Shown here piece after piece: positions 11,243-22,040 of a stretch of 64,000 nucleotides of DNA. The stretch is from NCBI GenBank assembly GCA_964036045.1, contig OZ038382.1, forward strand, positions 143,294,961 to 143,358,960. Reading direction: 5' to 3'. Origin of the DNA: Eutreptiella sp. 'Long Island Sound 2002'. Lineage: Eukaryota > Euglenozoa > Euglenophyceae > Eutreptiales > Eutreptiaceae. The notes beneath the pieces were generated by a model. The model did no database searches. It saw only the letters and a program-made list of their open reading frames with translations, and had not been told where the DNA came from. Positions within the stretch are counted from its first letter, which is position 1. Each line of letters starts with the position of its first letter. The position numbers were made by a program, and so were the translations under genes.

Positions 11243-13099
11243 AACAGGCACAGGCACAGGGGAGCTCAAGTCAGCTTGGTCAAGGCTGGCCTACTTCCAC
11301 CAGAGTGTCTGACCGACAGTCGGAAACCTGTCAGGCTGAAGGTGGCGAACGGCCAGTACATGGTGGGAGGCACGAAGGAAGCGGCCATTGGGCTGCAGTT
11401 CGTGAACCATCGTGAGCTGAGCCGCCCAGACCTCGGCAAGGAAATCCTCCTGCACGGTAGCTTCTACGAGGCCGAGATGGACTGGGACATGATCGTCGGG
11501 TACGACTTCATGATGGAGACGGACTCCGGCGTCCTCCCGGCCCAGGCTTCCATGACCCTGTACCAGGACGACCAGCTCTCGTGGCTTTCGTCACCTGAGC
11601 ACCATGTGGAATGCCAATGGATCCACCCCGAACGCAATCAGCTCGAAGTGGCCGCGCTGGACACTGAGCCAACTGGTCCTGCAAACCAGGAGTACGGCGT
11701 AAGGCCGGAAGTGGCGAACCGAGTGGTCGCGGACCTGGGAGCGTCGGATCTGGCCCTGGATGCGTTCTCTTCAGGAACCTCCGCCCATCTGCGGGTGTGC
11801 GAGAAGTACTGGAGCGCACAGGACTCCGCGTGGAAGAAGCACTGGGGTCCGCATCAGGGATTGATGTGGATCCATTGCCCCCGTTGGGACATTCCAAGAG
11901 CGATAGCCAAGATTCGCAAGGACCGCTCCAAGGCAGTGCTGGTTGTTCCTATGGGATGCACCGAGGAGGAAAGTACCCGACATTGGGTAGCCTCATTGAC
12001 CAACATGACCTTAAACAAGGTCGTCCTACCGGCTGGAGAGAGTGTCTATCAGGACGCTAAGGGACAGCCCATGCCACCCCAGAGATGGCCAACGGAATTC
12101 CACTATGTTGATGGGGGCCTTGATCAGGCCGACACCACGGACTTCGTGTGTGTCAACCGTATCATAGCAGAGCCTTGGAGGCAATGCTTTGCGGTTCCCC
12201 CTGTTGACATCGAAGAATCGGACTCCGAAGACCCCCTCACTGAAGAGGAGTGGGATCTGGTTCAGGGGTATATGGATCAGCCCTTTCACGACTGGGGAAA
12301 CCAGCGTGAGGGCAAAGGCCAGGACAAAGCCTGGTGGGAAGTGGACTCAATCGTCTCCGGTTCCTATGACGGGAATACCTTCGTACAGAGGGTGCTGGAT
12401 CACATGTCCAGCCAAGACGAGCCGCCTGGCGGTAACCCACCCACCTACGGCGATCTATTCCGAGGCAAGACCAGAGATGGCCCTTTGGGCCACCTGGGAA
12501 GACCGCCTGAGCCGAAAGCGAGCGGGGTCGCTACCCCTCAAGTAAGCTCCGTGGTTCAAGTGCCCGGAAAAGCCAAGGCGGAGTCCGATGACTGCCCCAA
12601 GATCCAGGCGTTGAGGGCCAGGCTGAAGCAGAAGTATGGTGACACCTTCTTCAGCGGTAAGCCTGTGTTTCCCCCACCGGTGCGTGGACCGTATGGCGAG
12701 GCCAAGATACGACTGAAGCAGGACCCCCGTGTGTATCGCCACCGGGAGTTTGCCCTGAGGGGCGAGAGGAAAGACGCCATGGAGAAGATCCTCCGTGACT
12801 TCATCCAGAGAGGCTGGCTGGAGCCGTGCCACTCCGAGTGGGCCTCTCCCTGCTTCGTCGTCCCCAAGAAGGTTGCCGGTGAGTGGCGGCTCGTGGTCGA
12901 CTACCGCGGCCTGGACGCCCAAACGCAGCACGACAGCTATACGCTGCCCCTCATTGAGGACATGCTGCAAAAACAACACCGGCGGAGGATCTTCACGGTG
13001 ATTGACCTGAAACATGGTTATCATCAGATGCCTCTCGCCGAAGAATCCCGTGCCTGCACAGCCATGAGCACCCAATTGGACCTCTCCAGTGGAAGGTGA
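11243..13099 (+). pseudogene. pol: E1 pol part 1: protease, Dam-like domain, N-terminal RT
   Basis: The frame is open from 11243. Order: aspartic protease remnant (GAQVSLVKAGLLPPE, flap-like VANGQYMVGG, end motif IVGYDFM); the D-S/T-G catalytic aspartate expected just before GAQVSL is absent, being replaced by the duplicated 22-bp border. Residues about 139-281 form the Dam-like domain described separately. A linker follows, then RT fingers and palm with WLEPCHSEWASPCFVVPKK, WRLVVDYRGLDAQT and FTVIDLKHGYHQM. A missing base in a C run near 13072 shifts the frame, and the last residues before 13099 are out of frame. TTG at 11276 is not a credible start: this is the downstream part of a Gag-Pol polyprotein. 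Confidence 0.85.
11692..12117 (+). other. Dam-like (N6-adenine methyltransferase-like) domain in E1 pol
   Basis: About 142 residues between protease and RT. Visible landmarks: YGVRPEVANRVVADLG, then DLALDAFSSG (compare the D-x-F/A-A of Dam and DIRS domains), a Trp-rich stretch KKHWGPHQGLMWIHCPRWDI, KIRKDRSKAVLVVP, HWVASLTNMTL and a C-terminal YVDGG. This is the motif order of DNA N6-adenine methyltransferases (Dam/PF05869 type) and of the methyltransferase domain of DIRS elements. The catalytic D/N-P-P-Y/F motif is degenerate here (CPRW), so activity is doubtful. Homologous blocks occur at the same pol position in E2 and E3. Confidence 0.65.
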
Positions 13100-13419
13100 T
13101 GCCTATGGGCGTTACCAACGGCAATGCGGCTTTTCAGCGGATGCTGGAGAACCTGCTTGAGCCGGTGCGCGACTGTGCGGACCCCTTCGTGGACGACGTG
13201 ATCATCGCGTCCGGGGACCCCAGCATGAGCTACGAGGAGCTCCTGGAGGCACATGAAAGGGACGTCACTCGAGTGCTCGACCTTCTGGTTCGGCACAAAC
13301 TCACGGGCAGCAGTGACAAGGCCACCATTGCGGTAAGCGAGGTGGTCTTCGCTGGCCACGTAGTCGGGAACGGGCAGCGAAAGCCCATACCTGGCAAGGT
13401 GGCTGCGATTGAGCACTGA
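13073..13419 (+). pseudogene. pol: E1 pol part 2: RT palm and thumb
   Basis: Continues RT in the next frame after the frameshift near 13072: WKVMPMGVTNGNAAFQRML, then the catalytic box FVDDVIIAS (13186-13197, a Y-x-D-D variant with Phe first and both aspartates kept), then the thumb with FAGHVVG. It ends at TGA 13417-13419 in AIEH*EKAKTVSELR. The aligned site in E3 reads ALEHWEKL, so the TGA replaces a Trp codon. The downstream frame is unchanged. Confidence 0.85.
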
Positions 13420-15818
13420 GAAAAGGCCAAAACGGTCTCTGAGCTACGGGCGTACTTGGGGTTCTGCAATTACTACTCGGGGTATATCAAAATGTATGCC
13501 GAGTATGCAGCCCCCATGACGACCATGCTCAAGGGCAACCGAGAGGAGACCAAGAAGGGGTCCAAGAAGGCTCTGGTCTGGACTGAAGAGTCCGACCGTG
13601 CCTTTGAGGGGATGAAGCAGGCGCTGCTATCCGCAGTGGGTCTGCACCTCGTGGATCCCGACCGAGGGTTCGTCCTGCGCACCGACGCTTCCGACTACGC
13701 CATTGGCGCTGTGCTGGAGCAAGTGCTTGACGACGGGAGGCACGTGCCCGTGGCCTTCTGGAGCCGAGTCCTGGTCGAAGGCCAGAGACGGACGTGGACG
13801 CCCCGTGAAAAGGGGGCGTATGCCATCGTCATGGCTCTCAGGAAATGGGCTGGGTACATAGCCCTCCATCCCGTCACCGTCTGCACCGACCATCAGAGTC
13901 TGCAGTCGTGGCACAAGGAGCACGTGGACACCCCCTCAGGTCCCGCCTCCCGACGGGCAAGATGGCACGAGACCTTGGCCAAGTTCGACCTTACGGTTGT
14001 TTACATTCCTGGAAAGGATAACACCGTGGCGGACTGTCTCAGTAGGTGGGCCTATGCCGCCAGCAAGGGCATGCAGGATATCTCTGCCCATGGCGATGAG
14101 GCTGAGACCGCTGAAGCCAAGAGGATCATTGAAATGGAGCGCCTGATGGAGGAGGAGGGTGCCAAATGCTTCGTCGTCATGGCCGCAGATGCCCCCCTCG
14201 CTTCGAGGGTGAGCAGAACGGTCAGTGTACTCGCCCCTGTGGGTGCCGCGGGCGGAAGGCCCGGTCCGGCACCCCCTGTGGGAACTGAGTCCGACAAGCA
14301 CCTCTTCCCGGAGTCTTGCCTCCAGGACGACTGGACCGACGATTACGCCAAGTCTGAGGCCTTTGCGGCCGAGTATAGGGCTGTGACCGACCCTGACGAC
14401 AGGCAGAAGTGGCCAAAGGGGCTGACCGAGGAAGATGGCAAGCTCTACCGGAATGGTAAGCTGCTAGTCCCGGAGTCCCGGGTGCTCGAGCTGTGTGAAG
14501 CTTGGCACCACCACATGCTGCACCCAGGAGTCAAGAAGCAAGCTCTTGACATGCAGCGTCGGTTCGAGATCGACCATATCGTTCTCTACACCGCCATCAA
14601 GAAGGTCAGGAAGGGTTGTTCGGTCTGTCAGGCCTGCAATCCCGATAACCGGAACGTCAAGGGGGAACCCCAATGGACCCCGGTTCCTGACCAGCCCATG
14701 GAGAGCGTGGCCATGGACGTCTTCTCCATGCCCGAAGTGCACATTGGCAAGGAGACCTTTGACTGTGTGGTTCTCTGTGTGGACCGCCACAGCGGCTACG
14801 TTGTAGCCGTTCCGGCACGCAAAAAGGGGTTGCTTGCCAAAGAGGTGGCAGTCATGATGATTCGTCATTGGCTGACCGTCTTTGACATCCCCCGCACCAT
14901 TTGCAGTGACCGAGGGCCCCAGTTTACTGGTGGCTGGTTCAAGGCTATGTGTTCCCTCATGGGGATACGTCATGCCAAGAGCGTGGCCTATCTCAGCCGG
15001 TCTAACGGCCGTGCTGAGGTGGCTGGACGGCAGCTGTTCGAGAAGCTGCGCAAGATCCACATCACCAATCCACGTCGGAACTGGTTCGAGGAGATGTGGC
15101 CTGCTCTGAAGGCCCATCATGACACCCCCACTCCGGGCGGTTTGTCCCCTCACCAGATTCTCTTCGGCAGGGACCCCCTGGGTAGGGGACTTCCCTTGTC
15201 TGGTGATGGCATGGCTATGGATGCCAAGGAGTTCTTCGCGCGGCAAGAGCAAACGGCGCGGGACATCCGCCAGCAGCTTGAGAAGGAGCATGCTGAGCGT
15301 CAGAAGTCCGCCCCGAGCTCGACAGCGCAGAAGTTCAGGGTGGGAGACCCGGTGTGGGTGATCAGACCCCGCCCCATGGGCACCCACCGCACCAAAACCT
15401 GGTTCACACCCAGCGAGGTGGTCCGCAGGATTGGTGAGGACACCTACCGCATCAAGGTGGGTCACGGACAGTTCCGGGAGCGCCACGAGAGTCAACTCCG
15501 TGTGCGGGAACCCGACCTCCGTGGCCGACATGTGTCCCTGGACTACGCCAAACATGAGGCCGATTCGGACGACGACTATGCTGAGCAGGACGACTATACT
15601 GTCGAGAAGATCCTGGCTCAGCGTCCGAAGGCCTCGGCACCCGGAGGTCTGGAGTTCAAGGTTCGTTGGCGAGGCTATGGGCCGTCCCACGACACCTGGG
15701 AACCCGTCTCCTCATTCGTGCCGCGGGTCAATAGTACATCCGCAAACACAAGACCAAGATCCACGTTTCGGACTTGGCAGCACTCACCCGGGCGATTGCA
15801 GCCGGAGGTGCCTGATCA
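13420..15818 (+). pseudogene. pol: E1 pol part 3: RNase H, integrase, chromodomain
   Basis: Same frame as the RT segment. RNase H has LRTDASDYAIGAVLEQ, REKGAYAIVMAL, CTDHQSLQSW and NTVADCLSRW. The integrase zinc finger has HHHMLHPG and CSVCQAC (about 14505-14640). The integrase core has MDVFSMP, SDRGPQF and NGRAEVAGR for the D-D-E triad. Then come a GPY/F-like module (VGDPVWVIRPRP...) and a chromodomain (YTVEKILAQRP, FKVRWRGYGPSHDTWEP), which in chromoviruses targets insertion to marked chromatin. A frameshift near 15730 diverts the end; the neighbouring frame continues IRKHKTKIHVSDLAALTR and stops at about 15818, the likely natural C-terminus. All catalytic residues are retained. Confidence 0.9.
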
Positions 15819-17187
15819 GCGCCCTGGGCTCTCCCCTGATGTGTTGTGAGCGCTTGTGAGGCCGACGAATCGTCCCTTACTTGCTTGCTCTCTTCCATCT
15901 TTCGGTGACAGAGTGGCCATATACCCCCCCCTGCTGTATCCAGAGGAGGATGGCCCCTCTCTTCTTCTACTCGTCACTCCCCCCCCTGCTGAATCCTTGG
16001 GAAACCAGGTAGGGCGACTGACCTTCATAATTCTGAGCTCTTGGGGCCTTGAAGCCCATACGACGTTGCGCAACGGATGCCGCTGTCATCGGCATTGCGA
16101 TTTTTTGGTGTGTGGTCTGGTTCCATGGCATTTGCGGAATCCAGACCAGTCGACGTGTGTCTCGAGACTATATATGCCTGAACTCAGGCGTTATCCTGTC
16201 CATCCTCCTGCATTTGCCTTATCCTGACCGTGGCGTGGTTTGGCACTCTGTTCTGAGTGTGTTTACACGCCTATTTACCCAGATTGTTGCTTGTTTTTCT
16301 GCCCTCCAGGATATATGCATCTGTATGTTAAGTGTCATCAGCCCATCGCTGAGGGATGGACTGTTTTTCACCACGAATCGGGATACAGAGGCGCCTTGAG
16401 TCGCCGTGTACATATTCTTACAGCCTGGTCCAGCCGGGACCAGTACTTGATTACATGTTCTTCTGTTTGAGTGCCCGTGATACCGTGTTGCCCTATTCGC
16501 TGTGATGTGTGGAGATCCTGATGGCGCCAGGCGGGAAGCCCAGTTGCCTGACTACACTCCCAGCGGTCCGCCACTGTCAGTCCCAGTGTGAGCCTACCGA
16601 TTTGCAGACGCACTTGCATTCGGATGGCGGCCTCCGGTGCTCCTGACCTCGGTCAGTCTGCCTGGGAAACTGGTGGTTTGAGGAGTCGACGCCTCCGCCC
16701 ACACTGCATGAGGACTCCCTCATGTATGGCCTTCGTGGCAGTAGGGCGAGGGAAAAGACAGCCTTGATGCCCGATCCCTTAAGGAGGAGTTCCCTTACGA
16801 TTTGGGGTTCGTAAGGAGTTCGACTATGGCACTCTGGACTCGCGTCGTATGGATATGGACATGGTGCGCCCGAGGAAGGACCCGTGGGGACTCTCCCCAG
16901 TCGGCGGGCCTTGGGAAGCTTGGGGTAGCCTGATGGATCTTTGTGGTCGCTCTCGACTTGTGGGACCACCTCAGTCGTCGTGTGTCGCCTATGTTGGCCG
17001 TGTATGCCACTACCACTGTGGTGGTGACCGTAGCAGCCGGCACCCGGTGCGCCTGGTATGGGTTAACGGGCCCTTTGGATGCCGAACAATCGCCGCCAGG
17101 ACCCGGGACTTGATACTTAATACTATACATGTGCTACGAGCTTATACAGCATCATACCTATCTTACTGTGACTCACTGAAGTGAGGA
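15819..17187 (+). other. E1 3' untranslated region
   Basis: About 1.37 kb between pol and the 3' LTR without a recognisable gene. The last bases before the LTR (GAAGTGAGGATG, 17178-17189) are purine-rich and could serve as a weak polypurine tract. Confidence 0.6.
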
Positions 17188-20100
17188 TGTGACACCCCCC
17201 CCTTTCAGGAAGTGGTCCTGGGTACCCGCTGCCATGCGTGGGTGTTATCGAGCCCCCCCAGGGTTTGCTCTAAGGAGGGGGGTGAAGCGGTACCCAGAAC
17301 CCCATGGCCAGGTTACGGCATACAACCGGTTTCCGGTCCACTAACCCCATGTACGGCGTGTTCCGTGCCGTGAAGCCCCGCATCGGCAACCGATGCACCG
17401 CCAGCGGAGATTTGTGTATCAGAATATCAGGAATCAACAGGGTTTTATTTTCATATTGTTTCCGTCAATTTTTACGCTTCCGTTCTGATATTCACTATTT
17501 TGACTGCTGGCGGTTGGATCGCGAATTTACCGTAACCGCCAGTTTAACTGTTTATAATGGAAATTTTAACGCTATCCGTCACGAAGGCTCCAAAGTCGCC
17601 AGGAACTGCATGGATGCTTCCGCAATTTTCATAATTAATACTCGCAACCTTAATCCGAATTTTTCAGGATGTCGAAATCGGATTTTCGACTTCGACATCC
17701 CCGCACTTGATTTGACCTCTTTCGAGTGGACCTACGTGCTTCCCTATGCACGAATCAACTTCCCTTTTATCCTGCCCTCCATTTGTCTTAAAGATATGGG
17801 CAAAACAAAGTTGATTCGTGAGGCCACTTGTGAAGGTCATATCTCGTGTTGCTTGCGAGGAATTACGATAAGGAAACGTGGGATGTATTCACAATACTCC
17901 CGACGTAATTTAGGAAGCATAATATGCCTTGCGTCTCCACACGTGCGCGCTAGTGTAATGGATCATGGTCAATAGGGTAGAGTTTGCGTTATAACTCTTT
18001 GGCCATGACATTGCGTGCGTTAAGATAACTTTCGGGTGTAGCGCGCAAGTGTTGGTGTTGCATAGGAACTCTCCTTGAGTTCCTATGACCGATTGACACA
18101 AAGTTATGCCCTTGGAGGGGCATGACATATCGTGGTGGGAGCCACCTTTTTGGGCAATATGTGGTATGTGCCATGTGTTGTGTCGCGTGCCCATTTGGCG
18201 GGTCCATTGCTCCAAGCCGAACCCGCCAATGGACCTCATATTGTGCAAGCCCCTTCTCCATACTCCCCACGGTCAATTGCAAGCCTAACCTTCGTGAAGG
18301 GAAGCTTGTGTGGTGATCCCGAAGCGATGCGTTGGGAGCAAGGTGTGTGTTTTACAATTTTCCATATTTTCATGTGCCCACTTGGGAAGTAGCGCTCGTA
18401 ACCTTTCAAGGCGCCCCAAGTGGAGCACATATGTGGGATCGAAGGTCAATGGTGTCAAGTCATTGTGTTTAGAAGGATTAAGTGATTGCACGATCCAAGC
18501 CGGAGATATTATAATATAATTGTAGACCTTTCAAGGCACTTTTGTGTGTCATTGTGCCAATTTTGCCATTTTTGGCTCGTCATGATGTCAAGTGGCGACC
18601 GTGTATCTCAACGTTGCGCTCAATTGACATCATGACCCAAGTATGATATGAGGGTACATACTTCGGTGCCCAACATATCTTGGACCCGGCGAATAACTCC
18701 TCTTAGGCTTGACATACCGTGGCCGCCATGTTGGCGATTTGGGACTATCCCAAATCATGGGCTCACTTGGCGACCCTGCCATTCCCAATATCGGAGGAGT
18801 TGGGCGACGCCCAAAAGATATGTTGGACCAATATGACTTGATACCAATCCTATGGCACACTCCGGTCCGAGTCGGGCATGTGCCTCATTTGCCCAAACCA
18901 TGAGTGTGCGCATTTTTGGCCATTTTGAGCAATTTTCCACTTTTGCTGCCCGCCGTGCACTATGTTCTAACCCTCGTGCACGCCGGACGCATGGACCAAT
19001 GGACCATATATGACATGGGTGTTATGGGTAATGGTCCCCATGGTCCACACACCACGTGGGCGAAGCGGAGCCGCCTTCGTTAAGGCGCTAGGCCAAATTG
19101 AGTATGGGCAATTTTGCCATTTTTGCATTTGTGGACCCAATTGGGATCGTCACCACGCCAAGCAGCATGGAGATCTTTGAGAGCCAAGGGCATGGGAGTC
19201 TCCGTTGGACCCCCAGTGGATCGCGTATGGAATGGCGGATCCGATCTCCAAGCCGGCGTGGAGATATACTATTGGGAGCACACTGAATTTTGGCTCATTT
19301 CAAGCAGCCAAAATGACCCAATTTTGGGACCCCAATTTCCCCCTTCCGTGTGGTCAATTGGCGGCCCCATTTCTCTAAGCCCATAGGGAGCCCGAACCCA
19401 AATCCAAGTTGTGCACTCAGATATAAGTCCTAGGTCCTGCCTCCTACCCTGTGAGCCATTGGCCTCACCTTGGCCGGGCGAGCCACGCGTGGGAATGACG
19501 CCAATTTTGGTGATTTTGGCATCATGACCCCACTTGACTCATCCGTGTTGCCCTGATGCCGGGACCTCAGAGGGGGCCAGGTTGGGTGAGGGTTCCAGGG
19601 GGTTCGTACTCAGAGGGCATAGGGTCAGTAGCCTCGTCCCTACCTCTGGCGGGTCCGGACGAGGGGTCAATTTTGGGGATTTTTGAGTTAATTTCAGTTT
19701 GGGCTGAAACAGCCCATTTTCAGCTACCAACTCCTGGGTGATAATGGCGGAGCCATATCTCTGGCTCAGAGTGGAGTTGGGACCTGCCATTAAGGGAGCA
19801 TAGGGAGCCACTGTAGGTTGGCCTTGGAGCCTCTTGGTTCCCAGGAACTCGCCTGTGGCTGGGCGGGACACCCCCCCTATTGGCAGGGTTTCAGGGTCCG
19901 GACTGAGCAGGGCATGGGTTGTGTTTGAGCCCCCGCCCCCTTCAGCCACTGAGAGGGTCGGACCTGGGATTGGGATATGAGTTGGGACTGAGTGTCTATG
20001 GTCCTGTGATGCCCTTACCCCAGTCCAGTCTTAACCCCATGTGTACATATCCTGATGTGTTGCTGTACATACTTTCGTTCCCTCTTTGCAGAGTGGCAAG

Positions 20101-20226
20101 GATTCTGAAACGCTTTGTCACATGACAACGCATTGATGCCCTTGTGAGCGTAGTGCTTTGCCTGCCTGCTCACTTGCGTGTGTCCACCGCAGCGTCCCGT
20201 GGCCGGCCCCCCACGGGAATGCGTCA
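17188..20226 (+). repeat. E1 3' LTR (3039 bp, complete)
   Basis: Starts TGTGACACCC, a common start for Ty3/gypsy LTRs, and ends ...GCGTCA, the last base shared with the 5' copy. The next two bases, CA, would make GTCACA, the inverted complement of TGTGAC, so the true end could be 20228. At 3 kb it is unusually long for this family. Confidence 0.9.
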
Positions 20227-20266
20227 CACAAACTTTCTAGAAGATCACAAGAAAACCGCTACCGAG

Positions 20267-21526
20267 ATGTCAAACTTCGAAAACATCAGCCTTCCGGAGC
20301 CTCCACCCTCCACGGACAGCGAATCAGAACTCCCTGACCTGCAGTCATCAAGTTCTAGTGAGCGAAGGACAAAGTCGCCATCGCTCTCAGGCAAGTTCTG
20401 GGATACGTCAGACTCCGAGTCGTCCCAATCAATTAACGAGACCATCGCCTCCTCAGGCTACTGGAACGACCCCGACGCCTCGTACAATTCTCCGGAGCAA
20501 CAGTACAAGGCCATGTGTTCGGGGCCCAGTCACCCGTACCCGCTAAGCTTTTTCTTCGAAAGAGAGGCCTCGATAAGAGACGAAATCAGTAACTCAGCGT
20601 TTTTCCAATGGAATGAGCTCCACGACGACTTTGAACCCACCTTGGGACAGCTATGGAACACAGCCCTAAGGCTGCCCGCTGCTAAGGTACTGTCGGCCCT
20701 TCTGGACGAATATTCTACATTCCTTCACACTTTGTTTGGCGAATTTTTACATGTTCACCTACTTTGTTGCCAAAAGCTTGAATGTTCTTTCCGACATGCC
20801 ATTGTCCATGAGTCTGTCAATTCACAAGTATGGCTGCTCGAATCTTTCGAAAACCATATCAGTAATGAGATCCATCACACACATAGACTGAAGGCATACA
20901 AACTATTCGGTCCTGCCCACCTCACCACGAACCGATTGGTTATGGCCCAAGCAATCAAGACACACTGCAAAGATAAACCTTTCAGACTCGCCTGGTTACA
21001 AATGTCAAACAAGAAGAGAAGCAATGCCGATCCATTCAACCACACTGACATCACGCTCCAGAATCTCCTACGGATACAGGGGTTGCTCAAAGGCCCCGCA
21101 ATTTTGCACTTTCCGGTCAAAACACCAACAAAAAATTGGTATGAGCCAGCCATGGCTAAGCCGCCCTCAAAGTCCTGGTTTGACTTGATTGAAGACGAGC
21201 AGTCAGTTCACGAACACACTGAATGTATGGCAGCAATTCTGCTGCAATCAGCTGATATATTTTCCGCACCTCCGATCTCATGTGCCTTCAGTGAAACCTT
21301 ACCAACTCCCTCAGACTTGCCCACAGACCTGAATTTGAGTTTTGGCCTGGCTTTTTATACCTCAGCTATGGTAGAAAGTGCCTCCAGACTTCTGATCCAG
21401 ACCCAGTCTTTGAAAGAAAGGGCCCAACTCACGGGCTCAGCTCCAGCTATTCACTGCACCTCACACTTACTTCACCTAAACGACCTTTTTCTCGAGTCCT
21501 GCAAACTGCTGTGGAATTCAGTGTAA
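20267..21526 (+). CDS. Hypothetical protein, 419 aa, unrecognised
   Basis: An uninterrupted frame beginning at ATG 20267 (MSNFENISLPEPPP). The frame is open further upstream into the E1 LTR, where the ATG at 20219 lies inside the LTR end. The N-terminal ~85 residues are Ser/Asp/Glu/Pro-rich and probably disordered. The remainder is mixed helical, with several His and Cys but no motif I know. Base composition and codon choice are clearly more AT-rich than the neighbouring elements. It lies directly beside the E1 3' LTR and 0.5 kb before element A. It may be a Gag-like or other ORF of an unidentified element, or part of a host gene cut by E1. Confidence 0.5.
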   Translation: MSNFENISLPEPPPSTDSESELPDLQSSSSSERRTKSPSLSGKFWDTSDSESSQSINETIASSGYWNDPDASYNSPEQQYKAMCSGPSHPYPLSFFFEREASIRDEISNSAFFQWNELHDDFEPTLGQLWNTALRLPAAKVLSALLDEYSTFLHTLFGEFLHVHLLCCQKLECSFRHAIVHESVNSQVWLLESFENHISNEIHHTHRLKAYKLFGPAHLTTNRLVMAQAIKTHCKDKPFRLAWLQMSNKKRSNADPFNHTDITLQNLLRIQGLLKGPAILHFPVKTPTKNWYEPAMAKPPSKSWFDLIEDEQSVHEHTECMAAILLQSADIFSAPPISCAFSETLPTPSDLPTDLNLSFGLAFYTSAMVESASRLLIQTQSLKERAQLTGSAPAIHCTSHLLHLNDLFLESCKLLWNSV

Positions 21527-22040
21527 CGAAACTTCTTCCAATACCGCATAGACAAGGGAAAAGCCGAGTCCTGACTCGGAGACGAGGTGAAAACCGAGTC
21601 CTGGGTAAGCAGACAAGGTGGAACCAAGTCCCGGACAAGAGATTCCCTCCAGTACCCTCCTGAGTCGCAAGGGAAGCAGGAAACAGAGTCCCGAAAACGG
21701 CACGGCCATCAGTAGGTGATGACGTGAAAACGGAGTCCCGAAGAAGGCACAGCCGAAAGTAGGCGACGACGTACCCGAGGCCCCAAACAAAAGGATACAC
21801 ACATAACACATGCACAGTGTTCTCACATCTCAGGCTTTTTCTCAATGGTCGAAAGCGTTTTCCACCCAGATGTCGGCTTTCTAATTTCCTATTGTTCATA
21901 CAGCCAATCGTCCTATTGTTCATACATCTAAACGTCAGAACTGCTTAGTTTTCTGAGTGGTATGACGACATAACCCTGAAATCACACTAACGGAATGAAG
22001 CCCGCTGTGAAAGCTTACACAGCCCCTAGCACCCCGGGGA
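21527..22040. other. Spacer with degenerate GAGTCCYG repeat
   Basis: From about 21550 to 21775 the motif AACCGAGTCCTG/CCG recurs five times at irregular 25-60 bp spacing. From 21880 a short direct repeat (CCTATTGTTCATACA) occurs twice. No gene seen. The 5' limit of element A lies near 21985-22040 and is not sharply defined. Confidence 0.45.

Larger units (their letters stand above)
7701..11261. mobile_element. Unclassified 3.5 kb insertion in E1 protease, flanked by 22-bp direct repeat
   Basis: Positions 7701-7722 and 11240-11261 are the same 22 bases (TGAAACAGGCACAGGCACAG plus two G). The interior 7723-11239 has no retroviral coding content and interrupts pol immediately upstream of the protease motif GAQVSLV. 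A direct repeat at the borders of foreign DNA is most simply a target-site duplication. No terminal inverted repeats are visible. A run of nine A lies 21 bp from the right end (11211-11219). The interior holds microsatellites, minisatellites and a gene-like fragment on the minus strand. The element class is undetermined. Confidence 0.6.
1..20226 (+). mobile_element. E1: Ty3/gypsy chromovirus-type LTR retrotransposon, 5' end outside window
   Basis: Direct repeats 1-2551 and 17676-20226 are collinear at an offset of 17,675 bp and bracket gag, protease, a Dam-like domain, RT, RNase H, integrase and a chromodomain, in Ty3/gypsy order. The complete 3' LTR (17188-20226) shows that 488 bp of the 5' LTR lie before the window. 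The body is about 14.6 kb, of which 3.5 kb (7723-11239) is a later insertion. The two LTRs differ by roughly two dozen substitutions with no net indel, so the insertion is recent. Nevertheless pol carries a 1-bp frameshift near 13072, a TGA at 13417-13419, and a frameshift near 15730. The target-site duplication cannot be tested because the left flank is missing. Confidence 0.93.

Noticed and set aside
11276-11278. TTG as the start of E1 pol
   Set aside because: The frame is open further upstream and begins inside the protease; pol is expected as part of a polyprotein.
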